Origin: Gracilariopsis chorda
Taxonomy: Eukaryota; Rhodophyta; Florideophyceae; Gracilariales; Gracilariaceae
Direction of reading: 5' to 3'
NCBI GenBank assembly: GCA_003194525.1
Contig: NBIV01000041.1
Span: forward strand, 310,001 to 374,000
DNA length: 64,000 nt
Shown: piece after piece, positions 22,391 to 33,055 of the stretch
Position numbering within the stretch: the first letter of the stretch is position 1
Layout of the letters: each line of letters starts with the position of its first letter
Program-made: the position numbers and the translations under genes
The notes under the pieces: model-generated
What the model was told of the DNA's origin: nothing
The model's input: only the letters and a program-made list of their open reading frames with translations
Database searches by the model: none

Positions 22391-22734
22391 TCTGGATAGG
22401 ATGAAGGAGGTGGGAGTGGGAGTAGTGCGTGACTGTGGTGCTAGAGATCTGGCATCGACGGCGGGAGAGATGGTGTGCGAATGTGTCTTCAGGTGCGCGA
22501 TTAGGAATCAAAGACGGATGAACACTTGGCGCTTAGGGGTACGTTGTTGCTGGTTTGAGTTGCTCATTTTTGTTTTATTGGTCTACTGGGACAATAGAGG
22601 GTTGTGATTGGCCGCAGCAGAATGTGCATATGCCGGTCATTGAGCTGGGTCAGTTTTTTGGAGAGCTCGTGCTGAGCTGTTCCTTTTCAATCAATTTTTT
22701 ACGCCGGCTACGCTGTGTAGATTACCCCCTGGCC
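22391..22734 (-). repeat. Right terminal inverted repeat of the MULE (344 bp)
   Basis: Reverse complement of 16551-16894 over its full length, with no gaps and about three single-base differences (for example ATTACCCCCTGG here against ATTATCCCCTGG in the left repeat read in the same sense). Confidence 0.93.
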
Positions 22735-22744
22735 GTAAATGATA
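22735..22744 (+). repeat. Target-site duplication, right copy
   Basis: GTAAATGATA, identical to the left copy and directly abutting the terminal GGCC of the element. Confidence 0.93.
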
Positions 22745-23312
22745 TCTCTTTCTTGTTTTGTAATGGATGGTTAGAGACGACCCTTGTCTTGCAATGGAAA
22801 GAGGTGGAGCTATTTGGAGCAACAGTTGCGCAGATAAGGCCAATTTGTTTCGTGACTCACTCATAATTTTTGTTTCCTGTCGATTTAAGGTATGGACAGT
22901 TAGTCTTCATAGTTCCTTCGATACTCTTCGCCGATCAGCGCAGAAGCGAAACGTGTGCATTTGTGACGGTCTTATAGTTCCGCCGGGTAACCCTTTACCT
23001 TTGGTAACCGCAGTTCGTAGATCACTATTATGGACGTAGCTAAAAGCAAACAAAAAAAAGACGAGCTGGAGCACTTCGAGAAGTGCTATTTGGGATCTCA
23101 TCCGACCACCGCGTAGCTTTTTCGACCAATTCTGTCCATACACGTTGCTCGCGTTCCTTCCTCTCAACCTCACAGAACACAGAACACCAAAAATGAAATG
23201 AAGGAGAATGATCGAGGCGTTCGGTTCTCTCTGCGTGTCCAGACGAACCTGCTTTTCGTCCTCCCCACCTTCCCGGAACTTCGTCTGGAATTAGCTTCAA
23301 ACTGCTTTCGAA
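22745..23312. other. Intergenic between MULE and small plastid protein gene
   Basis: No gene recognised. It contains GGTAACCCTTTACCTTTGGTAACC (22986-23009 region), one instance of a short motif seen in several other gaps. The promoter and CT-containing leader of the next gene lie at the right end. Confidence 0.45.
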
Positions 23313-23612
23313 ATGGCACCGTGTTTCGTTTCAAGCACCCCTTTAACCGCGAGACGGGCTTCCGCAGGCAGCGCAGTATGCTCGACAAGCAAACCTGCAA
23401 CAACCGCCCGCGGCAAAGCAAAGGTTTCAATGATGTCTTCTAATTCGAAGGAAACCAGTCTCGGTGAATGGCTGTATCGCAAGTTCATGCACAACGCACT
23501 CTGGGAAGGGGACGAGAACGCCGGGTACGAACCGTTCTTCAAGGCGGCCATGGCTGCGCGTGACGAGCAGAAGAAGAAGGCATATGAGGAGCAGAAACAG
23601 GAAAAGAAATGA
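23313..23612 (+). CDS. Small plastid-targeted protein, unknown function
   Basis: A 99-aa protein. The first 40 residues are rich in Ser, Thr, Ala and Arg with no acidic residue (MAPCFVSSTPLTARRASAG start), as expected for a plastid transit peptide, possibly cleaved near KVSMM. The mature part of about 60 residues contains SLGEWLYRKFMHNALWEGD and YEPFFKAAMAARDEQKK and ends in a charged helix rich in Lys/Glu/Gln. No transmembrane segment is present, so it would be a soluble stromal or membrane-peripheral subunit. The start sits in a favourable AAAATGG context. I do not recognise the family. The clear two-part structure makes a real gene likely, and the length and style resemble small nucleus-encoded photosystem or assembly factors, but that is only a guess. 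Confidence 0.6.
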   Translation: MAPCFVSSTPLTARRASAGSAVCSTSKPATTARGKAKVSMMSSNSKETSLGEWLYRKFMHNALWEGDENAGYEPFFKAAMAARDEQKKKAYEEQKQEKK

Positions 23613-26117
23613 ATGAGTTTATGCATCGCTTCGTGGGCTGATAGAGTTGCTGTGATGGCGTCTGAGATTTTACTGATGTTGCGCTATGCCTTGGCTGGCG
23701 ATTTTGTGGTGCTTCGCGTGAGTCATAAAAGAAGTTGCGTAGAGCACCGTCTCGTGGAATGCTCGTGCGTTTCTTACACATTTTGCCTCTTTGCGTAACA
23801 GTTGCATTTGTTGTATAGGTGCAGTGCAGTAGAGCGCGGTGTCTTTCGTGTTCAAAAGAAAGCACTCTTTGTAAACACAAATGGTTCACACTCCGTGCCA
23901 CAATATTAGAGCGCGGCTTGCCTACTGCCAAATGTCCACTCCCGGATGCGATACTTCCCGGGAAGACACGCAACGTATCACAGGAAGGAATTGTCAAGGT
24001 GTAGTGAGTGTTAACGAGTAACGCATGCGTTGAACGGTGTTTGGCGCAGTACATCTGTTCTAGCCCGTCAGAATCCAGATTAGCACCTAACTGGGGCCCG
24101 TCACGAGCAATGCGATGACTAGAAGCTCACAGCTTTGGCTGAGCTGAACGAACAGTGCAGCGTGTAAGATGTTTGTGTTCCTTGTTGAGCAGTAGCTTCT
24201 ACCGATGGTAACTGAAAGCGTAACTTCGGGCAGGAAGTTTTTAAGTGGGTTTTCTGTCCAACCTCGATTGGCACGTATACGCCGTATATACTATACTATA
24301 CGGGATGCAAGAGTGGGACAGGACAGCAACAGAATATGATTATCAAGGGTGGCAATCCTACATTGTTCCAAAAGGTGAAGGGTTAGCAGTCCGCTTACTG
24401 CAAATCCTTTGCTGCTAGCCAAGTGTACCCGGCTAATTACAGGGGCCAAATTACATGCCCACTGAAAAAATATACAGAACGCGCCTGTCGACTGCGACTG
24501 TCGTCTCTAAAGCGCTCAAATCAAATCAATCGAGACAAGGGAACCGAAGGATATCATATCGGCACCGGTGCTGTGAAATTATGCTTACCGGACCTGTAAA
24601 CGGCGGATTTCCGGATATCCGAAAGGGTCATTTCTTGGACGCTGCGAGTTCGACAAACGATAACTATCACTGTCCATTTTCTTCAAAATTTCTAGCAATG
24701 ATCATTCCTTGACCTTACTAAGAAGTTGTGTCATGACAACACGACGGTTTGTTTGTCCCGAAGAACGCCCAATTGACGCTACGACGGGACCACGAGCGTA
24801 GTGCAACTCTTGTTGATTTGCTTTGTTCACCATGTCTATCTACTGAGCGATCATCTGAACATCGGCCAAACGTTCAAGTTTTTAAATCCCCGCACGATTA
24901 CAATATTTCTCTGCTTTTTTCTCCCTCTCCGCCACCGTTCATCGTTTAGCACTGCAATCAAACAGAACCGTGCTCAAGTCAATATCAATACCGATTACAC
25001 AAGTCATCATTAACTTGCCCATTCTGTCCAAAAAAAAGAATGGGTGCAGCGCTCTTATCGCGTTAGGTAAGACACATTGCTGTGGACTTATGCTCATGTA
25101 AACATGCATATAGCTTTGATAAAATCAGGAAACCGTGACGCCAGCGGTTTTTTTTTGATTAGCTCGTTGATTGGATCAAGTCAACTGCGTCGTTATGTGA
25201 GTACGTGCTTGGGTACATGTACATCGTGGACCAAAGGAATATCCAAGATATGGGCAGTCTTAGTTTGTCTGCACGCTTGTTAGCCTTCGACGAGGAATGT
25301 GCAGTGCGCGACAAGTAATGAATGAACAGTCCAGATTCGGTCGCCCTTCCCACAGCCGTACAGCGTTCTTTGATTAATCGTGTGCAACAAAATCAGGAGC
25401 CCGCTTACTTAATTGTAGTTTGTCCACGTAGAGTGCAACACATCAGAGAATCGCCAACTTCTAATATAGAACAGCGACGAATCAATCACACAAGCAAAAG
25501 TGGTGCTCGCCATTAGCGTTCTAACAAGCTTGTCGCGGATCTTTGGAGGCATGGTACCTTTTGGTGCGGCCAGAACCGCGTTGCTCTGCTTGTACCCGAG
25601 TCGATCCGTTCACAAACGGCACCAATGCTTGCACGGAAAACTCGAGACTTGAGTGTTTTGCTGCCTGCGTCTGGTGGTTTGCATTGGCGCTGGACAGATT
25701 GCGGTGGTACGGAGGCCGCCACCACCACCCATTGCTCTGAGTGAGAAGCGGGCATTAAAACAGCTACGCGAACCAAACGCGGGACAAGTACTGTAGCGTC
25801 GAGCAGCCCCTAACTTACCGTGGGTATCGCGTATCGGAAACAGACAGTCATTCAAGTTTAGGTACGGCCTCTTCCGAGAATTCCACTGCCAATAGCCGCG
25901 TGCCACGGTGCGGCTTGGCATTATAGGTCTCATCGACAGACAGCGAAACTAACTCTTTTTCGCCATGCATGTAGATATGGCGCAGCTCGCTCCTGGGATC
26001 TCTGTAGCCTTCGGAGCGCGGCGGCAATCATGCACTTGCTGCAAGTACAAACCTCCGAAGGCGCGCTTTTTTGTTACGCCAATTTGATCCGGCACAAGTG
26101 GCGCCATTGCGCAGTAG
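23613..26117. other. Gene-poor stretch, 2.5 kb
   Basis: Only short overlapping open frames on both strands, with no domain. One repeat-like site is visible: GGGTTAGCAGTCC...TGCTGCTAGCC near 24380-24420, an imperfect inverted pair related to motifs at 30.4 and 32.7 kb. Otherwise nothing recognisable. Confidence 0.45.
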
Positions 26118-26681
26118 TCATGTGTCGTCTGGCACAGTGCGCACCCCCCCCCCCTCCCACACGCCCATCGCGTCATCGAAGCGCAAACGTCCTCGCAATC
26201 GCGACACGTATCCGCCATTCGCCCTGCTGCCCCCATTCACTCATTACTTGAGCACCATACGCATAACCTCCCCCACTCTCTCTGCCCCAACCCCCCTCTC
26301 ACGCGCGCCTCACCTTCGCCCCTTTGCTTCCCTTTCGCTTCCCCTTTCACCTACCGCTCCCCAGCGGCTTCCTCTCCCTTTTCGTCTCCCTCGCCCGATG
26401 GTGCTTTCCTCGCCCTGCACCTCCGTCCCCGCAATCCTGCCACAGATATCCGGCGTCTCCACCAGGCCGTCGATCGTCTCGACGCCGTTGACGCAGTCCA
26501 TCGCGAAAGTGCCGCCCGCTACGTTTACGATACTTGTGTCTACCATGTACGCCGAACCCTCAAAACCCATCCCGCCAAGCCCAATCGCGGGCATGGAAGA
26601 AGAGAGCCTCCGACTGTAGAATACGTCTTTGACATAATATTCCCCCTAATCAACCGCATTGCGCGTAGACTGGACCGCGCA

Positions 26682-29495
26682 ATGCGCCACGCAGAGCTTT
26701 CATCCGAGCCCGCCGATGCCGCTGCTCTAATCGTTGCCGTCGATGCGCAAGGAGCATTGGCAGCTTTGTTCGCAGTCGCACAGAATGCCGGCTGCAACCC
26801 TCAGCATTTAGACCTTCTCGCTGTTCCCCTCCGAAAACGATCTGCGCCATCCCTCTTAAGATCTTTGTTTTCTCCCGATATGCGCGTCACAAATGCTGCT
26901 GTCAAGGCACTCAAACAGATTTCTTCTATCGAGTGTTGTCAGATCAGCACTTGGATGGGCTCAATTCAGGCCGCCCTGTCCTTGAGGACCGGTCATCGAA
27001 CAAGTCGCGCCGTGCTCCTGCGAAACTTGCTCGGCAGACTGGCCGATATTCTTCATGAGGCTGTCAAACAATCTGCTCTAACCAATATTGCCTCTTCAAA
27101 CGATTTGTCGCGAAAACGCTCATCAAGATCGTCCTTCGGAAACCTGCTTGTCCGACAAAGACCTTCTCTTTCTTCAGAGCGCCGTAGGGAGCAGCGCCGC
27201 GCCACTCGCTCAGAGTGGAAACTCATTCGCCTATTCAAGCGGAGAAAGAAGAAGCAGTCCTCCACAATGTCCACTTCTTTATCTCGGCTTACGTCAGAAT
27301 CTGATGCATCGGATAGAGCGGGAAGAAAACTCCGACACGATTCAAACCGCACTGGTGACGCTGGCGACAGTGTGGCTGAATTGCAACAACTTCTTGTGAA
27401 CCAAATGTCACCTACCATACCCCCTGCAACCTCCCTAGTCAGCGCCGTCACTGAATCAATCTCTTCGGCACACCGCTTCTACGGAAGCGGGTTTCATCAT
27501 GAACAACCGCGCGTGTCCCTGAAGAGGGATTCCGCCACAGTGATGTACGTGATGGAACGTCTTCTTTCAAGTCGCATTACTCCCGCTTTAGAAGATCGTA
27601 TAGAAGTTATAACCACGCTTTCCGACATCGCCTCAGCAACGTTCTCTGGACAGTATGCCTCGTCACATAGGATTGAACAAGTAGAAGAATACTCTGATGC
27701 AATGAAACACGTATTCATTTCACATGGCGAGAATATCTACAGCATGCTCTTGTCGATTTTGTTTCGTCCCGTTCGAAAAAGTGATGCGAACCGCATGGGA
27801 GCTTTTCTTCAAGGTGCAGGAATATCAGATCTCGTCAATGACCTATCTATTCAAAGACCTCGCATATCTCGCTTCCCACAGAATGCGGTTTGCATGCCGA
27901 ACATGGACTGCACTGCGCTCGCTGCAGTGTCATGTAATACCCTTCTTAAGCTCTTTCTGAAGCATATCCCAGAGCTTTGTTCAAGACGGATGGGGCTCAT
28001 CACTGGAACTATCAACAGCGCATTTCTTTATTCGTCTGAGGCCCTCCAGAAAAGCCAGGATGGACTCTCTTGGGAAGTAAGCAAGATAGTCGGCGCGGTG
28101 GATTCGCTGAGCGTTTTGGTTGCTGCAATTCCAGAGTCTCCAGACTTAGCTGTGGCGCATATCTCGCGTGAACCTATGACACTGAGACTTGTAATCGAGA
28201 ACTGCATTCGATCAGTCAGTGCGACAGGCCGGTTGCTTGCACACAACGGTGCCCGCTGTTCCGCCCCAAAGCTTTCCGATGAGGGTACACGAGATTCTCT
28301 ACGTTCCTGGAGAGCTCTTATTAACATTATGCCACCTGGACCACAGTGGAGTGGTAGCCCATCGTATTCTTCTTCTATTCTCTTCATCGCTCAAGCAGCG
28401 CGGAGGGCCGCACTTGTCGCAGTTATGCAAGGCTACAGACGCGAGAAACGAGACAATTCTAACATTAGTGAAAGCTTTCCGGAAAATGAAGCATATCCTT
28501 CTTCAATTGCGCCAGGTCCCAGCACAATGAGGACATCCCCAGTGAGCTTCGACGACACCAACGGGAATGGAACATCAGGGCTTTCTGGTGGTGCTGCCGG
28601 TTTTGAGGCCGACGATGACTGTGTGCTAACAACAGAAGTGGACGAAGCGATTATCGCTCTGTTGACCGTTCCTGGCACAGACCCTGCCGCAGTCTTCTTC
28701 GAATTGTACCGCACCTTGATTTACTTGTACGGATATGACCTCAAAAAGCAATCCTATCACATGCAAGAGAGGGCTCCGTCCAATTTCGTTTCTGAGCCTA
28801 CTGCAACACGAAATGGTACCAGAACTCATTTCGGAAGAAGCTTACGCTCCCGTTCTTACGGACTAAGGGAAATCAGTACTCAGTCAGATGAAGACGCTAA
28901 AGGAGTTCTGGTGGACAACATCGCTGTCGACGGCCAACTGCCTTCCAGAGCTCTTCGCCGAGCAGTCATGGCTTCGGAGCTGGACCTCGGAAAGTACTTT
29001 GATATCGGACAACCCCCTACTCTACAGCATCTTAGTCCGCACCAGACTGGGCTTCCACCTGGTGCACACACATTCGAAGAGCTCTCACAAGCCCTTGCAA
29101 TCATCATCAGTGCTCTGGCTAGCAAGGCTATAACGGACAACTTCGAGGGTCCGCACGAAGCGGCGGCGATGATTTCTCGTGATGTAAACCGCAGTGGATC
29201 TCCATATCTCCAGAGAATTCACGAGCGAGCAAAATCCATTCTACGTCGGGACATGAATGGCCAGGACTTCGACTGGAGAAGCCTCAGATATGAAGAAAGA
29301 ATAAGGAAACTAGAGGCACAAGTCGCAGGCCTTAAGGCGTTCTTGATTCACAGCATTGAGATCGGAAGCTTTGGGCCACGAAAAAGATCTTTTCCAAAAC
29401 TTCTTGGAGCTCAAAGTCATGAAAAGTCATCCGTCAATCAGGATCAAATTCACGAGTACTTGTGTAGTCCATCCCGTTGCTTTTGCTCCACATGA
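26682..29495 (+). CDS. Large protein of unknown function, 5' end unresolved
   Basis: An open frame of 937 codons from the first in-frame ATG. The same frame stays open upstream to 26118 and looks coding from about 26440 (IRRLHQAVDRLDAVDAVHRE, then PTVEYVFDIIFPLINRI just before the ATG), but it holds no ATG there. The true start is therefore probably in a short upstream exon, or at the ATG at 26398 with a frame change that I cannot place. The protein is mainly helical, with stretches resembling HEAT/armadillo-like repeats (RVTNAAVKALKQISS, TALAAVSCNTLLKLFLKHI). A basic Ser/Arg-rich insert lies at about residues 140-240, a low-complexity Ser/Gly segment near 620-650 and a short coiled coil near the C-terminus (YEERIRKLEAQVAGLKAFL). 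No transmembrane helix or catalytic motif is evident. I do not recognise it; scaffold function would be a guess. Confidence 0.7.
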   Translation: MRHAELSSEPADAAALIVAVDAQGALAALFAVAQNAGCNPQHLDLLAVPLRKRSAPSLLRSLFSPDMRVTNAAVKALKQISSIECCQISTWMGSIQAALSLRTGHRTSRAVLLRNLLGRLADILHEAVKQSALTNIASSNDLSRKRSSRSSFGNLLVRQRPSLSSERRREQRRATRSEWKLIRLFKRRKKKQSSTMSTSLSRLTSESDASDRAGRKLRHDSNRTGDAGDSVAELQQLLVNQMSPTIPPATSLVSAVTESISSAHRFYGSGFHHEQPRVSLKRDSATVMYVMERLLSSRITPALEDRIEVITTLSDIASATFSGQYASSHRIEQVEEYSDAMKHVFISHGENIYSMLLSILFRPVRKSDANRMGAFLQGAGISDLVNDLSIQRPRISRFPQNAVCMPNMDCTALAAVSCNTLLKLFLKHIPELCSRRMGLITGTINSAFLYSSEALQKSQDGLSWEVSKIVGAVDSLSVLVAAIPESPDLAVAHISREPMTLRLVIENCIRSVSATGRLLAHNGARCSAPKLSDEGTRDSLRSWRALINIMPPGPQWSGSPSYSSSILFIAQAARRAALVAVMQGYRREKRDNSNISESFPENEAYPSSIAPGPSTMRTSPVSFDDTNGNGTSGLSGGAAGFEADDDCVLTTEVDEAIIALLTVPGTDPAAVFFELYRTLIYLYGYDLKKQSYHMQERAPSNFVSEPTATRNGTRTHFGRSLRSRSYGLREISTQSDEDAKGVLVDNIAVDGQLPSRALRRAVMASELDLGKYFDIGQPPTLQHLSPHQTGLPPGAHTFEELSQALAIIISALASKAITDNFEGPHEAAAMISRDVNRSGSPYLQRIHERAKSILRRDMNGQDFDWRSLRYEERIRKLEAQVAGLKAFLIHSIEIGSFGPRKRSFPKLLGAQSHEKSSVNQDQIHEYLCSPSRCFCST

Positions 29496-29997
29496 AGTCT
29501 ACTAGCGGGTGAAACAGTTCAACGGGTATTGTTGGTATCCATGTTTTTCGGTTTAAGGAGAGCTTCGTTTTCGAATTCTTAAAAGAGCCAAGACACTGTT
29601 TCCTCTAGTTGTTCTTTTAATCCACACTCTTGTGGTCACAATCTCAACCGAATCCTGCTGGAAGAACCGCCAACTGCTTCCAAATGAAAGTACCTCGTAG
29701 CAGTTTTGAATTCTGATGAGAACGTCAAAGTACTGCAAAGAGTCTCGTTCACCTTGAAGTGGTTTTCGTCTCCTTGTGTCTGAGCTCGTATGTGCTTCAT
29801 TACGACAATACGGTTATGGCTGGGGCGTCAGAAACCGTAGTGATATTCATAGCCTCAAGTTGCGCAGTGCAGGGGTTGAGCTTACTCAAGCAGTAGAAAT
29901 CGGCACAAGTCTGCCGGGAGCCTCATCTGGCTCCGGTAGGTGGGTGGCTTTAATAAGGTTACTACGCGACTCTTCAGATATTAGCGTACGATGAACA

Positions 29998-30075
29998 CGT
30001 TCTACTTCTACGTCCGCCTTCGTAGTACAATGAAGACGTCCTACTTCCACGTCCGCCTTAGTAGTGCCATGTGCA
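29998..30075 (+). repeat. Tandem duplication of a 39-bp unit
   Basis: Two adjacent 39-nt units share CTACTTCTACGTCCGCCTT / CTACTTCCACGTCCGCCTT and a GTAGT(A/G)C(A/C)AT tail. A partial third unit (GCGTACGATGAACA) precedes them. By eye about eight of 39 positions differ. Confidence 0.7.
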
Positions 30076-31224
30076 AGTTGTACGTGTGTGGGTTGGTATG
30101 AACCATGTATGCGTTATCTTCACAACGGCAAGGGTCGTAATGAAGGCTTTCGGTCCTTTACATAACAAGGGATTCCAATGATCGGAGCCGAACAATAGGA
30201 GATACTTATGAGATGCTTTCCGCTTATCTCGGATGAAGTGTAAGCTCAGAACTTTGAATCTCTCTCCTTCTCTCTCTTGCGGCACCTTTCTTGCGGCACC
30301 TTTGCACGGAATGCTCTACGTCTTTTGAAACCGAGAGTCTTGGAAGTAGTTCTTGACACATCCTGGACGAAATAATACTCCGCATCGTCACCGTCACTGT
30401 GATCTGTCCGCACAGTCACAAATTAAGAACCCCTAAAAACCATATTCGAACTCCGTTTAAAGGGTGAGCAGTGCTGCTAGCAATCCATTGCTAACCCTTT
30501 AGCAGAAGAGAGACGAAGCGAGTTTCCTTCAGAGCACAAAGTGCAGTAAGGTTCGTGGCTCTGACAAAAACTCTTTTTTAGAAGATAATGTACCATCACG
30601 TGATGGAGTGACAGGGCGCACAGCCGACCCCGGGAGGTCGCTGAACTCGTCCAGGCGATCGGTCAGCTTGCCGGTCGCGGACCTAGGTGGAAACCCAGTC
30701 GGTCACGAGCGTGTTGTCAGAAGAAGACCCAACCGCCGTTTCCCTGAATTTTTTCCCTAGGAGGAAGAGCTCCAATGGAGCCTCTTGACGGGGTTCTTGC
30801 AGGGTTTTCTCGGAGGTCTACGCTTGTGTCGGATGATGATGCAAGCTACGCGCCGGTTCTTATGTCTGATCTCGCCGATGATATGTGGATTGGGCGAAAG
30901 GACGTCGTCAATGGTTTCTATGGCGGCCAACGTGGTATATACGAAGCGCCTTGTCGTGGTGTGCCCCTTAACCGACGATCTCTAGAGGGTGAATGAAGAG
31001 GTGCAGAGAAGGAGGCGATAGTCGTCTGAAACGACACGCTTCAGCGGCTGAAGACACCTATGGACCTATGGGACCTAATACTTTCTTCGTATCATATGTA
31101 GCCCAGTGAGTGTAGCACGGCTGCTGGTTTGTAGTTCGTGGCTACGATAGAAACTGATCTGTTTTCGCAAGACAAGTCCATCTCCCCCCGCATCTAGTAG
31201 GGGAATCAAGAGGGACCCGCGACT

Positions 31225-31520
31225 AGGTCTCCGATGGAGATATATCCAGACCGACAATCAGAACTGACAACGGACCAAAAAGAACGACAAGATGTGCAAC
31301 TGCGGTCTGCCCCTCCTAAGGTGCCGCCCTGCTTTCGAAGGGAAGGGAAAAGGATCAGCGGTCCGGCGTCCTTTGAGAACTTTGTCTTCGATTCAAAAGG
31401 GCTTCCTGCGGAGATTAACACTCGGCATCATAATTAGGCCAGCATCACAACCAACAACGACAAACATGATGTTGACCACTGTGCATATCAACTGCAGCAA
31501 CAGGAAAGCGCCTCTTTGAT
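31225..31520 (+). repeat. Dispersed repeat copy, forward
   Basis: Shares ordered words with the reverse complement of 32290-32445: TGGAGATATATCCAGAC, AACTTTGTCTTCG, GGGCTTCCTGCGGA and CAACGACAAACATGATG. A segment of about 115 bp after the first word is absent from the other copy. The conserved frame reads NFVFDSKGLPAEIN. Confidence 0.5.
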
Positions 31521-32289
31521 CCACTATCCAGTTAAAGAACTGCTTCGAGTTTCACCATACTCCTTGGACAAAGGATGACACGGTTGCCTGACAGACAGGC
31601 TGCTGCGATTATTCTACCTTGACGTTCGGAGAATGGTACATGCTATGTCCGACGGGAAGTCTTTGGTGATTTCAAATAAATACGTCATGGACACACGCAG
31701 CCCGCCTTCACGCGGTGTGTCTGAATCCGCGTCGCGACTAAGTGGCCGGAACGAAATCGGCTTGCGCATAGGTCTCCCACGGAGACCAGGGACTTCGGGG
31801 GTTACTGCCAAAATACGCCATGCTGTGCCGGAGAAGAGCAAAATGTTGAACCTCTATCTGGCACAAGGGCCGGCAAGGAGAGGTCGCTGAAATGCTTTCG
31901 GAGAGAAAGGAGTTCCCACGCAAACGCGCATATGGCTTTTTCGGAATCACTGGTATGCGCCGACGAGACTATGACCGGACGTACGTCTTCGTGGTATGAC
32001 ACACACCCAAATAAAGCGTCGCCAAGAAACAGGGGTTGAAACGGAAAAACATATGCCCCTGCTGGAAACCCCAAGCAATCGGTTTCGTACAATTAGTAGC
32101 TGGACGAGCAACCTGCTTGATAGCGTTGACACTACCAAGGGTGCTTCGTTTCAACGACTGAGTCCGATACCGCATTAAATGAAGGATGCTACGGCTCTGC
32201 GGCATAGCGTTGGCCGCCACGCAAATAACAACAACAATATCCTACAGTACCAGTGATCCTTCATGAACCCACATTATGCTACACGAATC

Positions 32290-32445
32290 AATGTATGACA
32301 ATGGCAAGCGCATATCATATTGTTTGTCGTTGTCTATTGTAAGCGCTACGCGCTTGATTACGCCAGGGTTCGTTTCCACAGGAAGCCTCTCTGACCCGAA
32401 GATGAAGTTTTTGGAAACCGACTCAAACGTTCGATGTATTTCCAC
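32290..32445 (-). repeat. Dispersed repeat copy, inverted
   Basis: Read on the minus strand: TGGAAATACATCGAACG, AACTTCATCTTCGG, GAGGCTTCCTGTGGA and CAACGACAAACAATATG, matching the forward copy in order. The frame reads NFIFGSERLPVETN, so similarity extends to the peptide level and points to a former coding repeat. Confidence 0.5.
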
Positions 32446-33055
32446 TGAAGGAAGGCCGTCACACCGCGGCGGGACGAACGGTTGTGCTTAGGGGGATGTG
32501 CCTTGTGAACCGCCAGTGTCGTACTGTTTGCAGGGGAAGCAACCGCGCTGGCCTCCATTGGACCCATTAGCGAAGGTAAAGCGGTTAGAAAGGCAATGAC
32601 GTCATGATGATCTTCAGGCCGCTTCTAGCTTTTTGCTCTTGAGCAAACCAAAATACCAGGACCATCTGCAAATCTGCGTTTTCAGGATTTTCTTTATTCG
32701 TGAACGTTGAAGGCTAGCTAGCAATCTAACCCTTTAGCTGGGGACTAACCTTATACGTGAAGATCCGTTTTCCGAGCGATCACGTTTTGACGGAGTAAAC
32801 ACACACGGGGTGCAAGGATATTCTTTTATCCTTGTATTTCGGTGACGCCGGCGAGCTTCTCTAGTGTCTACCCTTGGTTGTGAGTGAAGTATCCACTACG
32901 AATTTGAAGAGGAAGCAACGTGCCATCGCCTAAACAAGCTTTTAACAAGGATTCTAGGACATTGAGAATTAGATCTCGTACTGTTAAGCGAGTTTCGAAC
33001 AGGCTTGGTCAAAGTTTCTGTACTATCGGACATATTGTCTCCACCTACTGAATGA

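Larger units (their letters stand above)
16551..22734 (+). mobile_element. Complete Mutator-like element (MULE) with Ulp1-transposase gene
   Basis: A 6184-bp DNA transposon bounded by 344-bp terminal inverted repeats and a perfect 10-bp target-site duplication. It contains one gene, read left to right, that fills nearly all the internal space: about 95 bp separates the left repeat from the start codon and about 110 bp separates the stop from the right repeat. The encoded protein carries a C48 (Ulp1/SUMO-protease-like) domain, two zinc fingers, a MULE transposase core and a SWIM finger. Plant Kaonashi-type MULEs are known to carry ULP1-like sequence, so protease association has precedent. Here both functions are in one intact frame. 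The absence of breaks in 1.7 kilo-codons and the near-identity of the termini indicate a young, possibly autonomous copy. Confidence 0.93.
29496..33055. other. Gene-free 3.5-kb stretch with repeat debris
   Basis: No intact gene. It contains a 39-bp tandem duplication (29998-30075), two copies of CTTGCGGCACCTTT near 30275-30302 and two inverted diverged repeat copies (31225-31520 and 32290-32445). It also holds GCTAGCAATC...CTAACCCTTTAGC motifs at about 30478-30503 and 32715-32735. Short open frames across the repeats are discontinuous, which suits old mobile-element remains. Confidence 0.5.

Noticed and set aside
16678-22607. Paired open frames ending LLVYWDNRGL at both MULE ends
   Set aside because: They are the two terminal inverted repeats read as protein; no sign of real coding.
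30600-33000. Intact retroelement
   Set aside because: No reverse transcriptase, integrase or paired LTRs were seen; only short decayed repeats.
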